This document shows, one piece after another, positions 16,701 through 27,400 of a stretch of DNA of 64,000 nt. The notes below the pieces were generated by a model, which saw only the letters and a list, made by a program, of their open reading frames with translations, was not told the DNA's origin and made no database searches. Numbering within the stretch: the stretch's first letter is position 1; every line of letters starts with the position of its first letter. The position numbers and the translations under genes were made by a program. The stretch is taken from assembly GCF_030068445.1 (NCBI RefSeq), contig NZ_JAQPOK010000079.1:1-64000 (forward strand), given 5' to 3'. Origin of the DNA: Roseofilum halophilum BLCC-M91. Lineage in GTDB: Bacteria > Cyanobacteriota > Cyanobacteriia > Cyanobacteriales > Desertifilaceae.

Positions 16701-19503
16701 TTTGAACTACATTCCTTTACCAGGGATTATCAAAGGATTTTCATGGGTTCTATTTTTCGCCAAATTAAAAACACAAGAGAAATATCACAAATTAGCATCA
16801 ACAGCCCAACAAGAGATTAGAAATATAGCTTGGCAGCAAGTTGATTTTTCTGCTTGTCGTAAAGTTCTAGATATTGGTTGTGGCCATGGAACTGATTTAA
16901 TGGCTTTAGGTCAGAAGTATAATCACTTAGACCTTTGTGGCTATACAATATCAGAAGGGCAAGTAGAATTAGGAAACAAAAAAATTAGTCAATTAAATTT
17001 AGAAGAACGGGTAAAAATAGTTAATGGGGATAGTTCTCAGGATGAGTTTCCAGATCGTTACGATTTGATATACGGATTTGAAGTTATTTGTCACATCAAA
17101 AAGAAAAAGGAACTCTTTTTAAATATCAAAAATCACTTAAATGATGAGGGTAATTTCGTCATATCAGACTTTATTTCTAATGCCTCATTTAACATTGATT
17201 ATGATGCTCATTCATCTTATCTGATAACTGAACAAGAGTGGCTATATTTATTATCAGAAAGTCATCTCAAAATCACCCGTTATGTAGATATTAGTAACGA
17301 GATTGCTAATGGTTTAGACGATCCTAATTTCCCAGAGAATCTCGACTATGTATGTAGAAAAGGTAATTTAAACGAAAATGCCAGAGTCGGGCTGCAATCT
17401 TATGACAACCTCTACAAGATGTTGCGTAGGGGGCTAGTGAGCTATGTAGTCATGACAGCCCAAAAGCAAGACTCATTGTCAGTAGAGGAAATTTACCAGT
17501 GGAACCAAGAAATTCTCCAAACCCCCCTACGTTACTCTGATGTTTCATTACAACAGCTTTTCTATGGCATAGAATGGCAAAAGGTAGGCGCTAGAAAACA
17601 GCAGAAAAAAAGACTACAGCCCAGAACTTGGATCATCTTCAGCACTTCGGCTTCGCTCAGTGACCAGGATCAAGAGGGTGTAGGGGAAAGGCTGAGAAAT
17701 ATCTGGGAAGAAAGAGGCGATCGCTCTTTCATGGTATTTATGGGGGAAACATACCAGCACAAAGAAACAGGAAGTTGGGAACTGAACCCATCTAATCCAG
17801 CCGATTTTGAGCGTTTTTGCCAAGATGCAAAGGCAACTGTGGGGGAAAATCCGAGAATCATTCACTTGTGGAGCCTAGAAGCGACACCTTCTCAACAACT
17901 CAGTCAGTCTGCTTTAGAGTTAGCACAAAAGAATGGTTGTGGTAGTGTTTTGCATCTGGTGCAAGCTATGGAAAAATACTGGAAATCATCCTCACCGCAA
18001 CTGTGGTTAATCACCAAAGCTTCCCAGTCTGTGTTGCCTTCAGAAGAAGTGGCAATAGCCCAAACTCCACTCTGGGGATTAGGAAAAGTCCTATCTCTGG
18101 AACATCCTCAATTATGGGGAGGATTAATAGATTTAGATCGGGAATCTTCCACGAATGAAGCGGAAATACTCCTACAGCTCCTAGAAGAAGAACAAGAAGA
18201 AGATCGACTGGCGATTCGTAATGGAGAAATCTATGTAGCTCGTTTAGAAAGACAACTCTTAGCAGAATCTAAACCCGTATCCTTGAGTAAGGAAGGAAGT
18301 TATTTAATTACTGGGGGAACAGGAGCATTAGGCTTGAATATAGCTCAATGGTTGGTAGATAAAGGATGTCAACATCTAGTATTAATCAGTCGCTCTCAGC
18401 CATCAGAGCAAGCACAATTGAGAATTGAGAGTTTACGCAAGCAAGGAGCAGAGGTGGTTGTAACTCAAGCCGATGTATCTGTGCAAAAAGATATGGAGAA
18501 GGCATTGAAGCAAGTGCAAGAAACCAGGCCACCTCTGAAAGGAGTAATTCATGCCGCAGGAGTTATCGGATCTGACCTGATTCAGGAGTTGGAACTTTCT
18601 CAATTTGAAACCATATTGCGTCCCAAAGTAGTAGGAGGATGGGTGCTACATCAGTTAACTCAGAAGCTTGAGCTAGACTTTTTTGTGAATTTCTCTTCCA
18701 TTGCCTCAGTATGGGGTTCTAAAGGTCAAGCTCATTATGCAGCAGCTAACCATTTTCTGGATGGATTAACGGATTATCGGCAGTCTATGGGATTACCAAC
18801 CTATAGCATCAATTGGGGGCCTTGGTCAGGAGGAGGAATGGCAGCAGGAGAGTCCATGAATTGGTTAAACCAAATGGGCGTAAAACCTCTAGAGCCTGAA
18901 AAAGCGATCGCGGCTTTGGAGCAAGTATTAGCCAGCCATAGTCCTCAAACCGTAGTCGCAGATATCAATTGGGATGTATTTAAGGAACTCTATGAACTCG
19001 GAGGGAAAGGGGCATTTCTGTCGAAAATCTCACGAGACTCAGAAGCAACAGATGGAGAAGGGGCTTCTCAACAGAGATCGGAAGTATTACAAGAACTCGA
19101 TCGAGCGCCAGAAAGCGAACGGCTCGAAATACTGATCGAGCATCTGCAAACTGATGTCGCTAAGATTATAGGGTTATCGAAATCTAAACTTCCCGATCCC
19201 GAATTAGGATTTTTCAGAATGGGAATGGATTCCTTGATGGCGGTTGAGTTAAGAAATAGGTTGATTGCTACTTTTGGTTTCTCGATCAGTACAGCAACCT
19301 TGTTTGAAAAGTCTAATATTAAAGATTTAGCGGACTACTTGCTTGCAGAAATTTTCTCAGAAGAGCAAGATGAAGACATTGGGGTTGAAGAGAGTGAAAA
19401 GATAACTCCTCCCCAGAAGATGGAAACGGAGTTTGAAGGAGAAATTGATAGTGCGATCGCTTCAGAGTTAGAAGAAATTCAAGCTTTACTGGAGGAAGAC
19501 TAA
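13768..19503 (+). CDS. Type I PKS module 1: KS-AT-cMT-KR-ACP
   Basis: A modular PKS of about 1911 residues; the frame opens at a TTG (13744), but ATG 13768 with AGGAA 12 bases upstream is preferred. Numbering from the TTG: KS about 14-450 with Cys189, His324 and His371 intact; AT about 555-870 with Ser650 in GHSVGEY and HGFH at the specificity site (malonyl-type HAFH variant); a C-methyltransferase about 970-1245 with GCGHGTD at the SAM site and strong overall resemblance to the CurJ/JamJ cMT; KR about 1515-1700; ACP with Ser1830. The KR lacks the LDD motif and has Trp eight residues before the catalytic Tyr, predicting an A-type (L) hydroxyl. Expected output: an alpha-methyl, beta-hydroxy extension. 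There is no N-terminal docking helix and no loading domain, so it is probably the first module, primed in trans. Confidence 0.93.
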   Translation: MQYSIEKKDIAGIAIIGIACRFPGAKDYHQFWQNLEQGINSITEIPEHRWNIKEYYSPNPQTPNKTISKWLGLTEDIDQFDAQFFGISPREARNIDPQQRMMLELSWSCVEDAGYSLSQVSGKDIGVFIGACSYDSILLMNQNQENVEGHSGTGTWTCMIPNRISSFFNLHGPSIPIDTACSSSLVALHYAVKSLKESECEMALVGGISVLFTSTTYIQMSQLGMLSPTGQCRTFSSDADGYVRGEGAGVVLLKPLTKAIEDGDRIYGVIQGSAINHGGQARTITSPNVYAQAQVIRSAYSRANISPNTVSYIESHGTGTPLGDPIEMNALKRAYRQLYHQYGVEKTEKPYCGIGAVKSNIGHLEGAAGIAGLIKVLLAMKHKKLPKIVNFKELNPRISLKDTPFYILEENQEWKRLTNQSGEEIPRRAGLSSFGIGGVNAHIVLEEPLEEVKIERVIKRPQQILTLSAQTEEALRELATKYQTYLELKPEAALQNICFSANTGRTHVEERLAIVAESNSDLQQKLADLLQGNESNGVVRGKAESQEKKIAFLFTGQGSQYVDMGRQLYETQPTFRKILDRCNEILKEYLEVPLLEAIYSQPSSSLLDQTAYTQPALFALEYALAQLWESWGMKPNGVMGHSVGEYVAACVAGVFTLEDGLKLIAMRGRLMQQLPPGGEMVAVMASASQVRAAISESSVQVTIAAINGPESLVISGQSGAIATLCSKLEEQGVKTKHLQVSHGFHSPLMEPMLAEFEAVAQEVTYSQPQIPIISNVTGQKVGSDMATAQYWVNHVRQPVKFAQSMTTLHEEGYKVFLEIGPKPILLGMGRQCLPEDVGVWLPSLRPGVEEWQQMLLSLGQFYVKGFNVDWSGFDRDYTNQKVELPTYPFQRERYWIEKTKNQDRNTSHQSSNLLNIGDPEELIQELKLSEELTEEEEKLLPKLLNILRAKYQKHLQDRGDVVGDFYDELAALTDEEAILNYIPLPGIIKGFSWVLFFAKLKTQEKYHKLASTAQQEIRNIAWQQVDFSACRKVLDIGCGHGTDLMALGQKYNHLDLCGYTISEGQVELGNKKISQLNLEERVKIVNGDSSQDEFPDRYDLIYGFEVICHIKKKKELFLNIKNHLNDEGNFVISDFISNASFNIDYDAHSSYLITEQEWLYLLSESHLKITRYVDISNEIANGLDDPNFPENLDYVCRKGNLNENARVGLQSYDNLYKMLRRGLVSYVVMTAQKQDSLSVEEIYQWNQEILQTPLRYSDVSLQQLFYGIEWQKVGARKQQKKRLQPRTWIIFSTSASLSDQDQEGVGERLRNIWEERGDRSFMVFMGETYQHKETGSWELNPSNPADFERFCQDAKATVGENPRIIHLWSLEATPSQQLSQSALELAQKNGCGSVLHLVQAMEKYWKSSSPQLWLITKASQSVLPSEEVAIAQTPLWGLGKVLSLEHPQLWGGLIDLDRESSTNEAEILLQLLEEEQEEDRLAIRNGEIYVARLERQLLAESKPVSLSKEGSYLITGGTGALGLNIAQWLVDKGCQHLVLISRSQPSEQAQLRIESLRKQGAEVVVTQADVSVQKDMEKALKQVQETRPPLKGVIHAAGVIGSDLIQELELSQFETILRPKVVGGWVLHQLTQKLELDFFVNFSSIASVWGSKGQAHYAAANHFLDGLTDYRQSMGLPTYSINWGPWSGGGMAAGESMNWLNQMGVKPLEPEKAIAALEQVLASHSPQTVVADINWDVFKELYELGGKGAFLSKISRDSEATDGEGASQQRSEVLQELDRAPESERLEILIEHLQTDVAKIIGLSKSKLPDPELGFFRMGMDSLMAVELRNRLIATFGFSISTATLFEKSNIKDLADYLLAEIFSEEQDEDIGVEESEKITPPQKMETEFEGEIDSAIASELEEIQALLEED
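17640..17668. repeat. In-frame dispersed-repeat insertion in the KR structural subdomain of module 1
   Basis: The string CTTCGGCTTCGCTCAGTGAC, a form of the CTTCG-n-CGCTCAGTGACC repeats frequent in cyanobacterial genomes, is read through as TSASLSDQDQE. The matching places of the other KR modules go straight from the WLIF/WLVF strand to the next helix, so about ten residues look inserted. Family membership is judged from memory. Confidence 0.45.
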
Positions 19504-19504
19504 A

Positions 19505-22500
19505 ATGAGCATATCCAAAGAAGTGCTTCAAACTTTGAAGGAGATGCGAGGTAAGCTTGAAGCCGTCAATAAAGCCAAAACCGAACCGATCGCCATTGTG
19601 GGAATGGCTTGTCGATTTCCTGGAGGAGCGAATGACCCCTCAAAATACTGGAGTTTGTTGCATGATGGCATAGATGCCATTAGCCCCGTTCCTGGCGATC
19701 GCTGGGATGTCAGTGCTTATTACGATCCCGATCCAGAAGTTCCAGGGAAAGCTTACACCAAACAAGGGGGCTTTATCGATCGAGTGGATCAGTTCGATCC
19801 CTTGTTTTTTGGTATTGCTCCAAGAGAAGCGGTGAGTTTAGACCCCCAGTACAGATTACTTTTGGAAGTCACCTGGGAAGCCCTGGAAAATTCTGGGCAA
19901 ACCTGGACAAACCTGAAGAATAGTCAGACCAGTGTCTTCATGGGCATCTCCACAGATGACTATTCTGCTGTCATTCTCAAAGAAGCCAAAAGTTACCCGA
20001 CTCTTGGCAGTAATAGGAGTATTGGTGTCGGTCGTATTTCCCATCTCTTGGGTTTGCAAGGGTCTAATATACAGGTCGATACAGCTTGTTCGAGTTCTTT
20101 AGTTGCTGCCCATTTGGCCTGTCAGAGTTTGCGATCGGGAGAATCCAACTTAGCCTTAGTGGGTGGAGTTAATTTAATCTTATCGCCCTTCAGCACGATT
20201 GGTCGTTGCCAACTGAGGGCACTATCTCCTGATGGTCGTTGCAAGACGTTTGATGCTTCTGCTAATGGTTATGGTCAGGGAGAAGGATGTGGTGTCCTAG
20301 TTTTGAAACGCTTGTCTGATGCAGTGAGTGATGGGGATCTCATTTCCGCCGTTATTCGAGGTTCTGCTATTAATCATGATGGGCCAAGTAGTGGGATGAC
20401 CGTTCCCAATAGAATGGCTCAGAAAAAGGTGATTCAACAAGCTTTGACCAATGCCAAGTTAGAACCCAATCAAATTAGCTATTTGGAGGCTCACGGTACA
20501 GGAACGTCTTTAGGAGACCCCATTGAGATAGAAGCTCTGGCAGAAGTATACGGCAAAAAACGTCCGGCAGATTCCCCTTTAATTGTGGGATCGGTCAAGA
20601 CCAATTTGGGGCATTTGGAAGCAGCAGCCGGTGTATCATCTTTGATGAAGGTGATTTTAGCTCTTCAGCACCAGGAAATCCCTGCTCATTTGCATTTAAA
20701 AGAACCAAATCCCCATGTAGATTGGGATCGATTACCGATCAAAATTCCGACTTCATTAATGCCTTGGTCTGACGAGGGAAAACCCAGAATAGCGGGGGTG
20801 AGTTCCTTTGGGATGGGTGGCACGAATGCTCATATAATTTTGGAAGAAGCACCAAGAGAAGGCAACAGTGAAGATGACGTAGAACGTTCAGTTCATCTCT
20901 TGACTCTCTCAGCTAAGACAGAAAAGGCTGTAGAAGATTTGGTCGATCGTTATCAAAAGCATTTAGAAACCGATCCAGATTTGGCAGTAGCCGATGTCTG
21001 TTATACGGCTAATACCGGAAGAGAACATTTTCAGCATCGACTAGCAGTGATAGCTTCTAAGCCAAAGGAATTAGCAGAAAAGCTATTGGCTTGGAAAACA
21101 GGCAAGGAAGTCGTTGGCCTATCTTGTGGGGAATTCGATCGCGGTAGCGCAAGTTCTAAAATAGCTTTCCTATTCACAGGCCAAGGTTCTCAGTATGTGA
21201 ATATGGGTAAGCAATTGTATGAAACTCAGCCCACGTTCCGTCAAGCTTTAGAACGATGCGACCAAATTTTACAACCCGATCTAGAAGTCCCTCTATTAGA
21301 GGTGCTTTACCCTAAAGAGGGAAAAAAGTCAAGTTCTAATTGGTTAGACCAAACCGGTTATACGCAACCGGCTCTGTTTGCAATTGAATATGCTTTATTC
21401 AAGTTATGGGAATCTTGGGGAATTAAACCCACTGTGGTAATGGGTCACAGTGTAGGAGAATATGTGGCAGCAACTGTGGCAGGGGTGTTCAGTTTAGAAG
21501 AGGGCCTGAAATTAATGGCTATGCGGGGACGGTTGATGCAACAGTTGCCCTCTGGTGGAGAGATGGTGGCAGTAATGGCATCAGAATCTCTAGTGCAAGA
21601 GGCGATCGCAGAATATAGCTCCCAAGTAGCCATAGCAGCGATCAATGGGCCGGAAAGTACGGTGATTTCTGGTGCAGGTGAGGCGATCGCCACCATTTGC
21701 CGTAAATTAGAAGCAATGGGTATTAAAACCAAACCTCTACAGGTATCCCATGCTTTTCATTCACCCCTGATGGAGCCAATGTTGGCCGAGTTTGCAGCAG
21801 TCGCTCAGGAAGTCACCTATCGTCAACCGAAAATAAAGTTCATATCAAATGTAACTGGGCAAAAAGCAGGAAATGAAGTCACGAAGGCAGAATATTGGGT
21901 CAATCATATCCGACAACCCGTACAGTTTTATCAAAGTATAAAAACGTTACACGAGCAAGGAAACGTACTGTTCTTAGAAATCGGGCCGAAACCCGTTTTG
22001 CTCGGCATGGGCCGTCAAGGTCTACCAGAAGATGTAGGAGTATGGTTGCCCTCATTACGTCCTGGGGTAGAAGAATGGCAACAAATGCTATCGAGCTTAG
22101 GACAATTGTATGTCAAAGGGATAACCGTAAATTGGTCAGGATTTGACCAAGATTATACTCGTCAGAAAGTAGCATTGCCCACCTATCCATTCCAGCGAGA
22201 ACGCTGCTGGGTAGAAATAGATCAACAGAAGGAACCTCAAAAATCAGGGAATATTACTGAGACTTCAGTCGTAAAACTCCTTACTCAAGGAAAAACAGAG
22301 GCGATCGCTCAACAACTGGAAAGAGCAGGAAAATTTTCACCAGAACAGCTTAAACTGTTACCCGAACTATTAGAGGTATTAGCTAAACAACATCAAGAAC
22401 AATTAGCCGCAGTAACCCTCAGAAATGGGTTCTATGAAATTCAATGGAAACCTTTAGATCGATCTGGCTCAACAACAAACCTTCAACCCAGTCATTGGTT

Positions 22501-24445
22501 AATTTTTGCCGATCGCACAGGGAGAGCTGAAAAATTAGCCCAAAAACTCCAACAACAGGGTCATCAATACAGCTTAGTTTATCGGGGAGAGAGCTATCAA
22601 AAACTAGCCGCCGGAAAATATCAACTCAATCCTTCTATTCCCGAAGAATTGGACAAACTGTATCAAGAAGTTCAAGACCAGAATCAACTGCCCTTATCAA
22701 AGTTAATTCATTTGTGGAGTTTAGACACTCCAGCATCCAAAGACTTAACCCTTGACACTCTAAAAGAAACCCAAGTATGGGGATGTGGCAGCGTCATGCA
22801 CCTGGTACAAACATTATTGAAAAACGCCAGCGTCTCCCCACTGTGGTTAGTAACCCGTGGCTCTCAGTCAGTCTTATCCCCAACCGAAAATAATATTACA
22901 GGACTAGCCGCTTCACCCCTATGGGGATTAGGTCGAGCAATGTCGATAGAGCATCCCCAATTATGGGGAGGATTAGTAGATTTAGATCCACAAGCGACCG
23001 CAGCAGCAGACGAAATAGAAATGCTGTGGCAATTATTAGCGAATGAACCAGAAGAAGATAATCTAGCCGTACGGGGAGAAAAGACCTATGTCGCTCGTCT
23101 AGCAAACCAAGAACCTCCAGAATTACCTCAACCCCTATCCTTATCATCAGAGGGGAGTTACTTAATAACAGGAGGATTAGGAGCGTTAGGATTACACACC
23201 GCCCAATGGTTGGCAGAAAAGGGAGCTAAAAATATTGTCTTAACTAGCCGCCGCCCGCCTTCAGAAAAAGTCCAAGAATCCATACAACACTTAGAAGAAG
23301 TAGGATGCCAAGTTAAAGTCTTGTTAGGGGATGTTTCTCGTGAAGCAGAAATAGCCAAAATTCTGGAACAGATTCAGACCTCAATGCCAAGACTCAAAGG
23401 AATCATTCATACAGCAGGAGTGCTTGATGATGGAACAATACAGCAGATGAATTGGGAGCGTTTTGCCCAAGTCATCTCGCCCAAAGTAATAGGAACTTGG
23501 AACTTACATCAATTAACTCAAAATCTGCCCTTAGATTTCTTTGTCTGTTTCTCGTCAATCGCGTCCTTAATCGGTTCCCCTGGTCAAGGAAATTATGCGG
23601 CAGCCAATGCCTTTATGGATGCTTTAGCGGGTTATCGTCAGAGCATAGGATTATCAGGACTAGCGATTAATTGGGGAGCCTGGGCATCTGAGGGCATGGC
23701 TGCGCGTTTAGCAGTGGAACATCAAAATCGCATCCAGAGCAGTGGGGTAAGTGAGATTGCCCCCAAAGAAGGAATGTATGCCTTGGATTTACTGTTAGCA
23801 AATCAATCTATCGATCCCCCTCCCGTCCCCCTTAGAAAGGGGGAAGTCAGCGGATGCTGCGCTGTTCCTGGTCAGGTAGGTGTAATAGCTGTAAACTGGT
23901 CGGTATTGGCAGAGCATTGGAGTGGTCTTCAAAAAAGTTCGTTACTACGAGAATTATTACAAAAAGAGGAATTAGTAGAACAGGATATACTGAAGCAGAA
24001 AGTCAAAGTAGAGATTTTAGCAAAATTAGAGGCAGCATCCCCAGAGGAACGTCAAGAAATTTTAATCGAACACATTCGAGGGCAAGTCGTTCAGGTATTA
24101 GGTTTAAGTTCATCCCAATTACCAGAAGTCAATGTAGGGTTTATGGAAATGGGAATGGATTCTTTAATGGCGGTGGAATTAAAAAATAGACTGCAAAATC
24201 AACTGGAAACTCATTTACCTGAGACCGTAGCGATGGAATATCCGACAATTGCCAAGCTGTCCCTATATATAGAGGAGTTAATGGAAGGGAAAGGAACAGA
24301 AAAGGGGACATTCCCCGATCAACTGAGTCCACCTGATAAATCGGAAATAGAGGGGGATATAGTCCCAGATCTTGAAGATATTTCAGAAGAAGATTTTGAA
24401 GCCCTAGCAGCTCAACAACTAGAAAAACTGAAAAATATGCTCTAA
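19505..24445 (+). CDS. Type I PKS module 2: KS-AT-KR-ACP
   Basis: A 1646-residue PKS beginning one base after the previous stop, with GGAGGA just upstream. An N-terminal helical docking segment (residues 1-30, rich in Lys/Glu) precedes KS about 32-460 (Cys195, His330, His370). AT about 555-870 has Ser649 in GHSVGEY and HAFH, predicting malonyl-CoA. There is no DH or ER. KR about 1215-1420 has the nucleotide loop GGLGALG near 1223 and the LDD motif, predicting a B-type (D) hydroxyl. ACP has Ser1553 in GMDSLMAVEL. The C-terminal tail is an acidic linker plus a helix (ALAAQQLEKLKNML), typical of an ACP-side docking element. Expected output: a beta-hydroxy two-carbon extension. A repeat insertion sits between KR and ACP (see 23811-23872). 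Confidence 0.95.
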   Translation: MSISKEVLQTLKEMRGKLEAVNKAKTEPIAIVGMACRFPGGANDPSKYWSLLHDGIDAISPVPGDRWDVSAYYDPDPEVPGKAYTKQGGFIDRVDQFDPLFFGIAPREAVSLDPQYRLLLEVTWEALENSGQTWTNLKNSQTSVFMGISTDDYSAVILKEAKSYPTLGSNRSIGVGRISHLLGLQGSNIQVDTACSSSLVAAHLACQSLRSGESNLALVGGVNLILSPFSTIGRCQLRALSPDGRCKTFDASANGYGQGEGCGVLVLKRLSDAVSDGDLISAVIRGSAINHDGPSSGMTVPNRMAQKKVIQQALTNAKLEPNQISYLEAHGTGTSLGDPIEIEALAEVYGKKRPADSPLIVGSVKTNLGHLEAAAGVSSLMKVILALQHQEIPAHLHLKEPNPHVDWDRLPIKIPTSLMPWSDEGKPRIAGVSSFGMGGTNAHIILEEAPREGNSEDDVERSVHLLTLSAKTEKAVEDLVDRYQKHLETDPDLAVADVCYTANTGREHFQHRLAVIASKPKELAEKLLAWKTGKEVVGLSCGEFDRGSASSKIAFLFTGQGSQYVNMGKQLYETQPTFRQALERCDQILQPDLEVPLLEVLYPKEGKKSSSNWLDQTGYTQPALFAIEYALFKLWESWGIKPTVVMGHSVGEYVAATVAGVFSLEEGLKLMAMRGRLMQQLPSGGEMVAVMASESLVQEAIAEYSSQVAIAAINGPESTVISGAGEAIATICRKLEAMGIKTKPLQVSHAFHSPLMEPMLAEFAAVAQEVTYRQPKIKFISNVTGQKAGNEVTKAEYWVNHIRQPVQFYQSIKTLHEQGNVLFLEIGPKPVLLGMGRQGLPEDVGVWLPSLRPGVEEWQQMLSSLGQLYVKGITVNWSGFDQDYTRQKVALPTYPFQRERCWVEIDQQKEPQKSGNITETSVVKLLTQGKTEAIAQQLERAGKFSPEQLKLLPELLEVLAKQHQEQLAAVTLRNGFYEIQWKPLDRSGSTTNLQPSHWLIFADRTGRAEKLAQKLQQQGHQYSLVYRGESYQKLAAGKYQLNPSIPEELDKLYQEVQDQNQLPLSKLIHLWSLDTPASKDLTLDTLKETQVWGCGSVMHLVQTLLKNASVSPLWLVTRGSQSVLSPTENNITGLAASPLWGLGRAMSIEHPQLWGGLVDLDPQATAAADEIEMLWQLLANEPEEDNLAVRGEKTYVARLANQEPPELPQPLSLSSEGSYLITGGLGALGLHTAQWLAEKGAKNIVLTSRRPPSEKVQESIQHLEEVGCQVKVLLGDVSREAEIAKILEQIQTSMPRLKGIIHTAGVLDDGTIQQMNWERFAQVISPKVIGTWNLHQLTQNLPLDFFVCFSSIASLIGSPGQGNYAAANAFMDALAGYRQSIGLSGLAINWGAWASEGMAARLAVEHQNRIQSSGVSEIAPKEGMYALDLLLANQSIDPPPVPLRKGEVSGCCAVPGQVGVIAVNWSVLAEHWSGLQKSSLLRELLQKEELVEQDILKQKVKVEILAKLEAASPEERQEILIEHIRGQVVQVLGLSSSQLPEVNVGFMEMGMDSLMAVELKNRLQNQLETHLPETVAMEYPTIAKLSLYIEELMEGKGTEKGTFPDQLSPPDKSEIEGDIVPDLEDISEEDFEALAAQQLEKLKNML
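23811..23872. repeat. Palindromic dispersed repeat read through in module 2, between KR and ACP
   Basis: A C-rich arm (CCCCCTCCCGTCCCCCTT) is followed by AGAAAGGGGG, then TCAGCGGATGCTGCGCTG, itself a GCAGC-type partial palindrome. It is translated in frame as about 22 residues, from IDPPPVP to VPGQ. Modules 3 and 6 pass directly from the helix into the V-N-W strand at this place, so the segment is an insertion. CCCCCTT/AAGGGGG palindromes are common dispersed repeats in cyanobacteria. Confidence 0.65.
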
Positions 24446-24476
24446 AGTTAACCCTATCAGTTAAGGCTAATATTTT

Positions 24477-27400
24477 ATGGAACCGACTGCGAAAAAAGAG
24501 GAACTCTCATTATCGAAACAGATGTTTTTAGCTTTAAAACAAGCTGAAGCTAAATTGGAGAGGATGGAGCTATCAAAAAGTGAAGCGATCGCGATCGTCG
24601 GTATCGGTTGTCGGTTTCCAGGCAATGCCAACACACCAGAGCTATTCTGGGACTTGTTATCCAATGGTAAAGACTCGGTTAGAGAGATTCCCTTAGACCG
24701 TTGGGATATAGAATCTTACTACGACCCCAACCCTGAGACTCCGGGGAAAATGTATATCCGGCACGCAGCATTAGTGGAGCAGGTCGATCGCTTCGATCCG
24801 CAATTTTTTGGGATCTCTGGCAAAGAAGCACACAGCCTTGACCCACAGCAACGTTTTATTTTAGAAGTAACTTGGGAAGCTTTAGAAAGAGCGGGTATTA
24901 ATCCCCAGGAATTAGAAAATACTCAGACCGGAGTGTTTCTGGGTATGGGTCAAAATGATTATGCGAACTTGGGTTTGAGCCAAGTTGAAAAGATTAGCCC
25001 TTATGATGCAACCGGAAATGGGTTTTGTTTTGCAGCAGGTCGGTTATCTTACTTTTTAGGATTGCAAGGCCCATCCATGGCAATAGATACAGCTTGTTCA
25101 TCCTCTTTGGTTGCTATACATGAAGCTTGTCAGAGTCTGCGTCAGGGTGAGTCTAATCTAGCTTTAGCTGGAGGAGTCCAACTCATCCTTTCTCCTCAAG
25201 TGACCACTGCACTCTCAAAATTAAAGGCTCTATCACCCGATGGCAAGTGTAAAACGTTTGATGCTGCTGCTGATGGTTATGGTCGGGGAGAAGGATGTGG
25301 CATTGTAGTGCTGAAGCGTTTGTCGGATGCACTCAAGGACGGGGACAATATCCAGGCAGTCATTCGAGGTTCTGCTGTTAATCATGATGGGCCGAGTAGC
25401 GGACTGACTGTGCCCAATAAACTCGCTCAGGAAAAACTGATTGAGCAAGCTCTGAAAGCAGCCAAAGTAGAACCCGATCGCGTGAGTTATGTGGAAGCTC
25501 ATGGTACGGGAACGTCCCTGGGAGACCCGATGGAAGTGAGAGCTTTAAGTAGCGTGTTTGGGCCGGGACGCGATCGCCAAAACCCATTGCACATAGCCTC
25601 AGTTAAAACGAATATCGGTCATCTAGAAGCTGCTGCTGGAATTGCCGGTGCGATCAAGGTAGTTTTGCAACTGCAACATCAAAAAATCACCCCTAATCTG
25701 CATTTTAGCAATCCTAGTCCCTATATTGATTGGGAGAATATCCCCTTAAAAGTCCCGACTCAACTCACCCCTTGGCTCTCATCAGGGGAGAAAAGAGTAG
25801 CAGGAGTAAGCTCTTTTGCCATTAGCGGCACAAATGCTCATATTGTTTTAGAAGAAGCCCCAAGAAAAGACAACAGTGAAGATGACGTAAAACGTCCTTT
25901 CCATCTCTTGACGCTCTCAGCAAAAACAGAACAAGCCTTAGAAGATTTAGTCAGTCGTTATCAAAACCATTTAGAAAATTATTCAGACTTACCCCTCGCA
26001 GATATCTGTTATACGGCTAATACAGGCAGAGCGCACTTTAATCATCGACTAGCCATTCTTGCTTCTGAGCAAAAGGAATTAACAGAAAAACTCGTTGACT
26101 GGAAAACTCAGAAAGAAGTCGTTGGCGTATTTTCTGGGCAACTTGATGGGAGTAGCCAAAGTCCGAAAATCGCTTTCCTATGCACAGGTCAAGGTTCCCA
26201 GTATGTGAATATGGGCAGGCAACTCTATGAAACTGTGCCAACGTTTCGTCAAGCTTTAGATCGATGCGACCAAATTCTACAAGCTTATCTAGAAGTTCCT
26301 CTATTAGAAGTCCTATACCCTAAAGACGCACAAAAGTCAAGTGTATTAGACCAAACCGCTTATACCCAACCGGCTTTGTTTGCCATAGAATACGCCCTAG
26401 CGAAGTTATGGGAATCTTGGGGAATTAAACCCAATGCTTTAATGGGTCATAGTGTAGGCGAATATGTGGCAGCAACTCTAGCAGGAGTTTTCAGTTTAGA
26501 AGAGGGTCTGAAATTAATCGCCATGCGGGGACGGTTGATGCAACCATTACCCCCTGGTGGTGCAATGGTGTCTTTGTTAGCATCAGAATCTCAAGTCAAA
26601 GAAGCTATAAGTGAGTATGATTCACAAGTAACAATTGCAGCTATAAATGGGCCAAAGAGTATAGTAATTTCCGGGGATGGTGGGGCGATCGCAACCCTTT
26701 GCAGCAAATTAGAAGCACAAGGCGTTAAAACCAAGCATCTACAGGTCTCCCATGCTTTCCATTCCCCACTCATGGAACCAATGTTAGCAGAATTTGAAGC
26801 AGTCGCTCAAGAAGTCACCTATAGTCAGCCTCGGATACCCATCATATCAAATGTCACCGGTCAAAAAGTAGGTTCAGACATGACTACAGCTCAATATTGG
26901 GTCAATCATGTCCGACAACCCGTAAAATTTGCCCAGAGTATGAACACTCTAAATGAGCAAGGATATGAATTATTCCTAGAAATTGGCCCAAAGCCCATAT
27001 TATTAGGAATGGGTCGTCAATGTTTACCAGAAGATAACGGTATTTGGTTACCATCCCTACGTCCTGGAGTAGATGAATGGCAACAGATACTCTCAAGTTT
27101 AGGACAGTTGTATGTACGGGGCGCTAAAGTAGATTGGTCAGGGTTTGACCGAGATTATGTTCGTCAGAAAGTCATCTTGCCAACCTATCCATTTCAGAGG
27201 GAAAGATATTGGGTAGAAACTGGAAAGTATCAAGCCATCTCTACAACCAAACTTCATCCTCTAATCGATCGAAAATTTCAATCTCCGTTATCAAAAGATA
27301 TCTTTTTTGAATCTGAGTTTAGCACCCATGCTCTACCCTTTTTAGCAGACCACCGAATATATGAAAAAGTTGTCGTCCCTGGTGCAAGTCACATTTCCTT

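Noticed and set aside
16660-17480. The methyltransferase of module 1 as an O-methyltransferase
   Set aside because: Its position between AT and KR and its likeness to the CurJ/JamJ domain, including the closing LYKMLRRGLVSYVVMTAQK-type segment, favour a C-methyltransferase.
23811-23872. A frameshift or pseudogene in PKS module 2, suggested by the odd Pro-rich stretch
   Set aside because: The frame stays open through the repeat and into a normal KR end and ACP; it is an in-frame insertion.
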